The notes beneath the pieces are model-generated. The model saw nothing but the letters and a program-made list of their open reading frames with translations, made no database searches and had not been told where the DNA came from. This document shows, in pieces, positions 57,530-64,000 of a stretch of DNA of 64,000 nucleotides (within the stretch, counting starts at the first letter, position 1; every line of letters starts with the position of its first letter). The position numbers were made by a program, and so were the translations under genes. Location: NCBI GenBank assembly GCA_026225055.1, contig JAMFSA010000248.1, forward strand, positions 127,332 to 191,331. The letters are read 5' to 3'. This DNA is from Mucilaginibacter xinganensis (GTDB lineage Bacteria; Bacteroidota; Bacteroidia; Sphingobacteriales; Sphingobacteriaceae).

Positions 57530-60034
57530 ATGAAGTACAAACACCTGTTAAAACTTGTCGGCATTTGTGTTGCGGTTTCAATTAATACGGCTGTATACGC
57601 CCAGAATACGAAGAAATCCACCGGGATGATACTCAATAGCCAGGAGTACCTGGAGTACCAGGGCGTAAACGTAATGCTTGCGCATGATTTTTATCCCGAG
57701 GGCCATCAGGGTGGGGTAGGCGTGATACAAAACGGACAAAGGGTTGGTACTAACGGCGATTTGCGTTTGGAACCTACGCCGGGGCAATGGTCGCCGATAC
57801 CAAAAGTGGGCAAGCGGGTGGTTGATACCAAAACAGGCGAAATAAGCGTGAGGATGGAATATCCAAACGAGGCCATCGACCGCAAGGGGTTTAACCCGGT
57901 TATTTACCCTGACTTGAAATTTGCCTACAATATCCGTGTGGTACCGGTTGGTAAATCATTCAAAATAATTGTGGATCTGGATAAACCCTTGCCCGATAAT
58001 TGGATAGGAAAGGTTGGTTTCAATTTTGAGCTTTTCCCGGGGATACTGTTTGGCAAATCCTATTATATGGATCAGCAATTTGGTGTGTTCCCGCAACAGG
58101 GTAACGACCAGGTATATAAGGACAGCGACGGTGATTTCCAGGTAACACCAATGGCATCGGGCAAAACGCTGACCATCGTACCTGAATCAGACAAGCAACG
58201 CATGACCATCCAAAACCTGAGCGGTGGTAACCTGGAACTGATTGACGGCAGGAGCAAATATAATAACGGTTGGTTCGTGGTACGATCATTAGTTGCGAAG
58301 GGAGCAACAAAAAATGCCATAGAATGGCTGGTTACGCCGCATGCTATTGAGGGTTGGCAGTCGGATCCTGTGATACAGGTATCAGAAGTTGGCTATCATC
58401 CTGATCAGAAAAAGATAGCCGTTATTGAACTGGATAAGCACGATACCAAAAAGCTTTCTGCATCCCTGTTAAGGATTAATGAAAACGGTGGTTTTGAAAC
58501 AGTTCTTTCGACCGGGACAAAGGATTGGGGCGATTTTTTGCGTTACCATTACCTGCAGTTTGATTTCAGCGCGATAAAAAAGCCAGGCATGTATGTAGTA
58601 AGCTATGGCAGTTTTAAAACCCATCCATTCCAGATCAGTAAGGATGTGTACAGCAATAATGTGTGGCAACCCACGCTCGAATATTTTTTGCCCGTGCAAA
58701 TGTGCCACATGAAGGTGAAAGATAACTACCGCATCTGGCATGGCTTCTGCCATATGGATGATGCCCGAATGGCGCCAACAGACTCCGATCATTTTGACGG
58801 CTATATACAGGGACATTCTACCTTAACTAAATATGCGCCGGGGCAAACCGTGCCGGGTTTAAATAAAGGCGGCTGGCACGATGCGGGTGACTTTGATCTC
58901 AGGATAGAGTCACAGGCGGAAACTGTGCATGGTTTAACGCTGGCTTATGAGCAGTTCAACGTGAAATATGATAACACCACCATCGATCAAACTACGCAAA
59001 CCGTTGATATCCAAAAGCCGGATGGTAAACCTGACGTACTACAGCAAATAGAGCATGGCTTACTATCAATTGTAGGCGGCTATGAATCAATGGGCCGGTT
59101 TTACAGGGGTATGATTGAGCCGACCTTGCCGCAGTACACCATTTTGGGTGATGCTGCTAATATAACGGATAACAAGCCTTATGTAGCACCTGCAAACGGG
59201 ACACCACCACCGGCAGTAGGTTTGCCTAATTCACCCGATGACCGTTGGGTATTTACTGAAGATAACCCCGAACGCAGCCTGGAAACTGCTGCTGCTTTAG
59301 CCGCTGCTAACCGTGTAATGAAAGGCTTTAATGATACCCTGGCCAGCCAATGCCTGCAAATTGCTGAGGAAGTATGGAAGAACACCAAAGAGAAACGTGA
59401 ATTAAGTCGCGTGCCATTAGCAGTTGAGCTACTGGTAACCACAGGTAAAAAGGAATATGCCGATTTTTTGGTGGCGCACACTCAAATCATCGCGCAGCAT
59501 ATAAATAATACTGGTTGGTTGGTAGGGCGCACACTTTCGCTTATTAACGATCAGGCTTATCATGATGCCATTACCCAGGCGGTAACAAAATTATACGCGC
59601 AGGTTAAGCTGGATGGTACCAAAACGCCTTACAGCGTGCCTTATGAGCCGGATATTTGGGGCGCAGGCTGGGGGATCCAGAATTTTGGCTACAAACAATA
59701 TTTCCTTTATAAATACTTCCCATCCATTTTTCCGGATGATTATATGTTAGCCTCTATAAACTTTGTTTTGGGCTGCCATCCGGGTTCAAACACAGCTTCG
59801 TTTGTTTCGGGGGTAGGATCAAAATCGATGACAACTGCTTACGGCTTTAACCGTGCCGACTGGTCGTATATCCCCGGAGGGATAACCTCAGGTACGGCAT
59901 TGATCCGTCCTGATTTTCCCGAACTGCTTAACTGGCCCTTTTTATGGCAGCAGGGTGAATATGTTTTAGGCGGAGGCACTACCGACTATTTATTTTTAAT
60001 ATTAGCAGCCAACGATATCTTAAATAAAAAGTAA
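57530..60034 (+). CDS. GH9 endoglucanase-family enzyme
   Basis: An 834-residue secreted enzyme. Signal peptide (ends AVYAQ), then an N-terminal beta-rich part of about 280 residues that I do not recognise, an Ig-like CelD_N domain (about 285-380, IQVSEVGYHPDQKKIAVIEL), then a GH9 (alpha/alpha)6 barrel. The catalytic base pair is in GGWHDAGD (D451/D454) and the acid is probably E810 in WQQGEYVLGG. It would cut beta-1,4-glucan, which may include the xyloglucan backbone. It is followed 44 bp later by a sugar isomerase-like gene. Confidence 0.9.
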   Translation: MKYKHLLKLVGICVAVSINTAVYAQNTKKSTGMILNSQEYLEYQGVNVMLAHDFYPEGHQGGVGVIQNGQRVGTNGDLRLEPTPGQWSPIPKVGKRVVDTKTGEISVRMEYPNEAIDRKGFNPVIYPDLKFAYNIRVVPVGKSFKIIVDLDKPLPDNWIGKVGFNFELFPGILFGKSYYMDQQFGVFPQQGNDQVYKDSDGDFQVTPMASGKTLTIVPESDKQRMTIQNLSGGNLELIDGRSKYNNGWFVVRSLVAKGATKNAIEWLVTPHAIEGWQSDPVIQVSEVGYHPDQKKIAVIELDKHDTKKLSASLLRINENGGFETVLSTGTKDWGDFLRYHYLQFDFSAIKKPGMYVVSYGSFKTHPFQISKDVYSNNVWQPTLEYFLPVQMCHMKVKDNYRIWHGFCHMDDARMAPTDSDHFDGYIQGHSTLTKYAPGQTVPGLNKGGWHDAGDFDLRIESQAETVHGLTLAYEQFNVKYDNTTIDQTTQTVDIQKPDGKPDVLQQIEHGLLSIVGGYESMGRFYRGMIEPTLPQYTILGDAANITDNKPYVAPANGTPPPAVGLPNSPDDRWVFTEDNPERSLETAAALAAANRVMKGFNDTLASQCLQIAEEVWKNTKEKRELSRVPLAVELLVTTGKKEYADFLVAHTQIIAQHINNTGWLVGRTLSLINDQAYHDAITQAVTKLYAQVKLDGTKTPYSVPYEPDIWGAGWGIQNFGYKQYFLYKYFPSIFPDDYMLASINFVLGCHPGSNTASFVSGVGSKSMTTAYGFNRADWSYIPGGITSGTALIRPDFPELLNWPFLWQQGEYVLGGGTTDYLFLILAANDILNKK

Positions 60035-60078
60035 GTTTACTACATTGCACATACCAATTACGCTATAAACCATTCTAC

Positions 60079-60963
60079 ATGACTAACAGAAGAACATTTA
60101 TAAAAACTTCAGCTTTACTTTCCGCCGGGATTTTAGCTGCTCCCAACTTATTTGCTTACGATAAGAAATATATTGGCCTGCAACTATACACCGTGCGCGA
60201 TTACATGGCAAAAGACCCCGCGGCTGCTTTAGCACAAGTAGCACAAATAGGTTATACATCTGTTGAAGGTGCTACGTACACCGGTAACGAACAGTTTTAT
60301 GGCATGGATGCCAAAGCATTCGGCAGCCTGTTAAAACAAAATGGCCTGATTATGCCAAGCAGTCACTATCGTTTAGGCGAGGAACTGGTGAACGGCTCTT
60401 CACAAAAAGGCACTATATTGAATGACTGGGACAAAGCGGTGGATGATGCGGCCAGTATAGGTTTAAAATACATGGTATGCGCCTACCTGGCCGATACAGA
60501 ACGCGGATCCTTAGATCATTATAAAAAGGTAGCTGAAAATCTCACCAAAGCTGGTGAAACCTGTAAAAAAGCAGGTATACAGCTTTGCTACCACAACCAC
60601 GATTTTGAATTTATACAACAGGACGGTAAATATCCATACGAAACCATATTAGCCAATGCGGATAAAGATCTGGTGAAGATGGAAATGGATATGTACTGGA
60701 TCACCAAAGCTAATCAGGATCCTACAAAACTGATCGATGAAAATCCGGGCCGTTTCCCATTATGGCACTTAAAGGATATGAACAATACCACCGACCGTGC
60801 ATTTACTGAGGTTGGTAATGGCATTATTGATTTTAAAAAGATATTTAAGAGCGCCAATAAAGCCGGACTAAAATACTTCTTTGTAGAGCAGGATAAATGC
60901 CCCGGCGATCCTTACGATAGTATTAAAAAGAGTATTTCATACATAAAAAGTAACCTGGTTTAA
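60079..60963 (+). CDS. Exported sugar phosphate isomerase/epimerase-like TIM barrel
   Basis: A 294-residue protein with a twin-arginine-like leader (TNRRTFIKTSALLSAGILAAP). The xylose isomerase-like TIM barrel (AP-endonuclease 2 superfamily) begins IGLQLYTVRDYM; LCYHNHDFEF and VKMEMDMYW carry probable metal ligands, with WHLKDM and FFVEQDKCPGDP near the end. Such proteins are widespread in Bacteroidota sugar loci, but their substrates are mostly unknown. It is cotranscribed with GH9 and closed by a strong bidirectional hairpin. Confidence 0.88.
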   Translation: MTNRRTFIKTSALLSAGILAAPNLFAYDKKYIGLQLYTVRDYMAKDPAAALAQVAQIGYTSVEGATYTGNEQFYGMDAKAFGSLLKQNGLIMPSSHYRLGEELVNGSSQKGTILNDWDKAVDDAASIGLKYMVCAYLADTERGSLDHYKKVAENLTKAGETCKKAGIQLCYHNHDFEFIQQDGKYPYETILANADKDLVKMEMDMYWITKANQDPTKLIDENPGRFPLWHLKDMNNTTDRAFTEVGNGIIDFKKIFKSANKAGLKYFFVEQDKCPGDPYDSIKKSISYIKSNLV

Positions 60964-60980
60964 TTAACCAGGTTACTTTT
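60946..60980. terminator. Bidirectional hairpin over isomerase stop codon
   Basis: AAAAGTAACCTGGTT and AACCAGGTTACTTTT pair perfectly over 15 bp. The TAA stop lies in the loop. It serves both the isomerase-like gene and the convergent AhpD-like gene. Confidence 0.9.
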
Positions 60981-60997
60981 AAGCTTATATAGTATTG

Positions 60998-61537
60998 TTA
61001 AAATTTGCCGTATCCTACATGGGCCATTCTTTCACCCATTTCGGCATAGGCTTCATTTGGGCCGGGAGCCCATGTTCCTAAACCATCTACATAACGGTTG
61101 TACATACAAAATGCCGCTGCAATTAACACGGTGTCGTGTATCTCAATATCGGTAGCGCCTTCTGCACGAGCAGCTTCAATATCTGCTTCGGTAACATTTT
61201 TGCCATTGCCCTGCACTTGGTGGGCTATATGTAATAAGGCCCTTAATTTATCTGATACAGGTGTATTGGGCAACCCCGCTTTAATATCATCAATTAATGC
61301 CAGTCCGCTGTTTAAATGCGCTGCTGCGGCTGCCGCATGAGAGGTGTGGCAAAAGTGGCACTTGTTCCAATAGGATACCGATGCCGCTATGATCTCCCGT
61401 TCGCCGCTGGTAAGCGACGAAGGGCCTCTTAATAATATTTCCGCCAAATCGGTAAGGACTTTGCCGGTTTCGGGCCTGTAATTTAGTAAACCCACAATGC
61501 CGGGTAACTCTTCGTTCAATAATTTAATGTGTGCCAT
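60998..61537 (-). CDS. AhpD/carboxymuconolactone decarboxylase-like protein 1
   Basis: A 179-residue cytoplasmic all-helical protein of the CMD/AhpD superfamily (peroxidase-related). The active-site CxxC is in KCHFCHTSH, followed by a helix. AhpD-type proteins use CxxC with a nearby His/Glu relay for thiol-dependent peroxide reduction. The upstream paralogue lies 20 bp away on the same strand and shares long identical blocks (EGATDIEIHDTVLIAAAFCM), so the pair is a tandem duplication in one operon. Confidence 0.85.
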   Translation of the reverse strand: MAHIKLLNEELPGIVGLLNYRPETGKVLTDLAEILLRGPSSLTSGEREIIAASVSYWNKCHFCHTSHAAAAAAHLNSGLALIDDIKAGLPNTPVSDKLRALLHIAHQVQGNGKNVTEADIEAARAEGATDIEIHDTVLIAAAFCMYNRYVDGLGTWAPGPNEAYAEMGERMAHVGYGKF

Positions 61538-61557
61538 TTTAAATTCTTACAATTGGT

Positions 61558-62130
61558 TTATACGGTTTGTTCAGTTCTGTCTACTTTAAAGGGTTTGGTG
61601 AGGTAGCCTTCGCGGGCGCGTTGTTCGCCCATTTTATCATATAGTTCCTCGTCATCTGGCTGCCAGGTGTCAAGGCCGTCAACATAACGGTTAAACATGC
61701 AGAACGCCGCTGCAATTAATACGGTATCGTGTATCTCTATATCCGTAGCGCCTTCAGAACGGGCAAATGCAACATCGGCATCGCTAACGTTTTTACCGCC
61801 GCTTTGCACTTTGGCTGCTATTTTTAAAAGGGCCTTTAGCCTGGCGCTGATAGGTGCACTTTCCGGATCGTTACGAACCTGTTTTACCAGCTCTCCATCA
61901 TCACCTAACTGGTGTTTGGCAATAGCGCCATGTATAGTAGTGCAATATTTGCAATTGTTTAAACCCGATACATAAGTAGCGATCAGTTCACGGTCGCCCG
62001 CGCTTAATGTTGGGTGTGGGTCGTGTAGCAGGGTTTGAACTAAAGCGTTTAATGGTCCTGCGGTTTCGGGGCGGAACATAAATAAGCTCCTTATTCCCGG
62101 GAATTCATGTGGTAAATTAACGTGTGGCAT
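61558..62130 (-). CDS. AhpD/carboxymuconolactone decarboxylase-like protein 2
   Basis: A 190-residue paralogue of the downstream gene. The CxxC is in NCKYCTTIH, so the redox cysteines are kept while the two residues between them differ (KY here, HF in the other copy). There is no signal peptide. It is the first gene of the two-gene minus-strand operon, divergent from the AraC-type regulator with about 410 bp between. The substrate is unknown; peroxide or alkylhydroperoxide detoxification is the family expectation. Confidence 0.85.
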   Translation of the reverse strand: MPHVNLPHEFPGIRSLFMFRPETAGPLNALVQTLLHDPHPTLSAGDRELIATYVSGLNNCKYCTTIHGAIAKHQLGDDGELVKQVRNDPESAPISARLKALLKIAAKVQSGGKNVSDADVAFARSEGATDIEIHDTVLIAAAFCMFNRYVDGLDTWQPDDEELYDKMGEQRAREGYLTKPFKVDRTEQTV

Positions 62131-62542
62131 ATCAATTTAGATTTAGTGGCAGGCGGCAAGTTTTAAGCCGCTCTTAATACTTGTTGTTTATAACAATTGG
62201 TGTATGTCTAAACTAAGTAAATCATTTTAAATACGATAATACTATTTAAACAAATACTTGCTTGTATTTTACCTGATGATGATAGTATAACAGGTTCATT
62301 TTTAAGGGTATGTGATAGAATGTAATTATTGGAGATTTTTATATCGTTAACTAATTGATATCCAATTATTTATTTAGGATTAACATTTTTGCCACAGAAC
62401 TTAACATTTATGCTATCTGCTGATAGCGCACTTGTCTACATTTATCAATGTAATTATTGCTTATAAACCGGCATTAATTAAACTGATTATTCAGCAACCA
62501 ATTTTCGCGCTAAAAACTACTAACAATTAAAATCATTTGGGT
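62131..62542. promoter_or_regulatory. Divergent region between AhpD-like and AraC-type genes
   Basis: About 410 bp with no gene. TTAACATTT occurs twice, at 62380-62388 and 62401-62409, 21 bp apart and about 134 bp before the AraC-type start. Two turns of the helix between copies suits a dimeric regulator, but this is an inference. Confidence 0.45.
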
Positions 62543-63418
62543 ATGAACCGGAATATAATGAAAGAGATAACGCCATTAACTGATAATGATTGTTTTACCA
62601 TATTTTCGCGCACCAAAAAGGTCTTCGATTTTCCGCTGCATTATCATGATGAATTTGAGCTCAACCTTATTATAAATGGTAAAGGCGTAAAACGAGTAAT
62701 GGGAAATAGCGAGGCAGTGATTGATGACATGGAGCTGGTTTTAGTTGCCCCAAGCCTGTACCATGGCTGGTTTACGCATGAATGTAAGGAAGAAAATATA
62801 ACAGAGGTTACCATACAATTTCATAAAGATCTGTTTGATGAAAGATTGCTGAACAGGAACCAGTTGAGCCTTATCAAAACAATGTTTGAGAATGCGCAGT
62901 GCGGCATACTCTTTTCACAGGAAACCATTGTTAATGTAGCTGACCGGATACTCAACCTGAAAAAGATAAGTGGTTTTGATTCAGCACTCGAATTGATGTC
63001 GCTCCTATATGATCTGTCTATAGCCAAAAACAGCAAAATGCTTTCTGATCCTGGTCATTTATGTAAGGAATATAACTATAAGAATGAGAAGGTGGAGAAG
63101 GTGTTTGAATACCTGAACAAGAACTTCAGCAAACAGATTGCGCTTACCGAGATGGCCAGGATAGTTGATATGTCGGAAGCTGCTTTTGCCCGATTTATAA
63201 AAAAACGCACCGGGATGTCATTTGTAAACATCCTGAACGAGATCAGGGTAGGGCATGCCTCCAAAATATTGATAGACTCGACCGATACCATTTCCGAAAT
63301 CGCCTACCAGTGCGGTTTCAATAACTTATCCTATTTCAACCGCATCTTTAAAGAAAAAAAGATCGTCGGCCCAAAAGAATACAGAAGGACTTACGCGGGT
63401 GCCGAGATGTTTGTATAG
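62543..63418 (+). CDS. AraC-family transcriptional regulator
   Basis: I prefer the ATG at 62543 over the TTG of the ORF track. The 291-residue protein has an N-terminal cupin sugar-binding half (FPLHYHDEFELNLIINGKGVKRVMG, typical of AraC-type cupins) and two C-terminal helix-turn-helix motifs (about 190-285, ALTEMARIVDMSEAAFARFIKKRTG and ISEIAYQCGFNNLSYFNRIFKE). It lies 290 bp upstream of araB in the same direction, so it is probably the local regulator of the pentose genes. Confidence 0.92.
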   Translation: MNRNIMKEITPLTDNDCFTIFSRTKKVFDFPLHYHDEFELNLIINGKGVKRVMGNSEAVIDDMELVLVAPSLYHGWFTHECKEENITEVTIQFHKDLFDERLLNRNQLSLIKTMFENAQCGILFSQETIVNVADRILNLKKISGFDSALELMSLLYDLSIAKNSKMLSDPGHLCKEYNYKNEKVEKVFEYLNKNFSKQIALTEMARIVDMSEAAFARFIKKRTGMSFVNILNEIRVGHASKILIDSTDTISEIAYQCGFNNLSYFNRIFKEKKIVGPKEYRRTYAGAEMFV

Positions 63419-63705
63419 AAGATGCTTTTCCCGTCAATTTCATTATTTATAGATGTCATTTAGCAGCTAAAGCGGTATTCTATGCGGTATCGTTTACCCT
63501 ATTGAAATTTATAAGTATATAAACGACACTAATACCTTCCGCCCCTGTGTCAATCCACCGCACCCATGCGCTTATAGTATATTATCAAGTTATAGTAACA
63601 TTTTAGCTATACATGCTTGAGTATTCAATAATTGAAAATATTTTTATAGAAATATTTCGTTTATTAAAAAAATTAGTGTTAATTCGACACGTATTATAAA
63701 CCAAT
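63419..63705. promoter_or_regulatory. Leader of araB
   Basis: About 290 bp, AT-rich toward the araB start, with no gene or clear hairpin. Its position between an AraC-type regulator and a ribulokinase gene makes it the likely site of arabinose-responsive control. Confidence 0.4.
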
Positions 63706-64000
63706 ATGAGTAAAGATAAATTTGTTGTAGGAGTGGACTACGGGTCCGATTCTGTCCGCTCTGTAATTATTAACGCCCTTAACGGCGAAGAAATAGCATC
63801 ATCAGTATATTATTACCCGCGCTGGCAAAAAGGATTGTATTGTGATCCGGCGAATAACCAGTTCAGGCAGCATCCTTTAGATTATATTGAAGGGCTGGAG
63901 ATCACCATAAAAGATTGTATTAAAATAGCAGGCGGCGAAAGCGTTGCCCGGAACATCAAAGGATTATCCGTTGATACTACCGGTTCAACACCTGTCGCGG
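63706..64000 (+). CDS. araB: Ribulokinase, 3'-truncated by window edge
   Basis: The visible 98 codons encode MSKDKFVVGVDYGSDSVRSVIIN, the phosphate-binding start of FGGY-family kinases in the form typical of ribulokinase (DYGSDSVRS), followed by GLSVDTTGSTP, the second conserved ATPase block. It phosphorylates L-ribulose in the arabinose pathway, which fits a locus that releases arabinose from plant glycans. The ATG at 63706 is the only sensible start. The frame runs off the right edge. Confidence 0.88.
   Translation, partial: MSKDKFVVGVDYGSDSVRSVIINALNGEEIASSVYYYPRWQKGLYCDPANNQFRQHPLDYIEGLEITIKDCIKIAGGESVARNIKGLSVDTTGSTPVA

Noticed and set aside
1-64000. CRISPR arrays, insertion sequences or transposase genes
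   Set aside because: No regularly spaced repeats and no transposase or integrase motifs were seen in the ORF translations.

Overview
The window looks like a chromosome segment of a soil or plant-associated Bacteroidota, probably a Sphingobacteriaceae member such as Mucilaginibacter or Pedobacter. The grounds are a SusC/SusD pair, a one-protein hybrid two-component regulator, many secreted glycoside hydrolases, LytS/LytTR signalling, and AT-rich leaders with TAnnTTTG-like promoter elements in place of strong Shine-Dalgarno sites. The taxon is inferred from gene content; no search was run.

Region 1 (1-11.1 kb) is a defence-like island. It holds a helical-repeat protein cut by the window edge, a protein ending in a HEPN-type R-x4-H motif, a phospholipase-D-like nuclease with a Cys4 zinc site, a divergent 1533-residue PDDEXK-NTPase-helical-repeat protein resembling Avs/STAND immune sensors, a DUF1016 (YhcG-type) nuclease with an unusual C-terminal extension, and a 32-codon stub of a SIR2-like gene overlapping it by ATGA.

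Region 2 (11.4-15.6 kb) carries a LytS-type kinase with its LytTR regulator and a minus-strand cluster of a lone receiver plus three very small proteins. A gene-poor, repeat-rich stretch follows and ends in the 3' half of a tRNA-His with its terminator. This resembles the att end of an integrated element, so regions 1 and 2 may together be a genomic island entering from the left.

Region 3 (15.6-20.4 kb) is ordinary backbone: a Crp/Fnr-like regulator, two membrane proteins, a VOC protein, an SGNH hydrolase and a DUF2461 protein.

Region 4 (20.7-64 kb) is a large polysaccharide-utilisation locus, best read as targeting fucosylated/galactosylated xyloglucan plus associated hemicellulose. Backbone cleavage would come from GH74, GH9 and perhaps GH26. 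Side chains would be removed by two GH31 paralogues (alpha-xylosidase-like), GH29 (fucose), GH27 (galactose), GH43 (arabinose/xylose) and SGNH esterases, and oligosaccharides finished by GH3. SusC/SusD import the products, and a 1385-residue hybrid sensor is the likely controller. Less usual members are a PAP2/haloperoxidase-like lipoprotein, a DoxX-like membrane protein, a DUF3298 lipoprotein, a seven-haem cytochrome c, a huge FG-GAP/UnbV lipoprotein and an exported AGE-family epimerase. The right edge has two AhpD-like paralogues, an AraC regulator and the start of araB (ribulokinase), linking the locus to pentose use.
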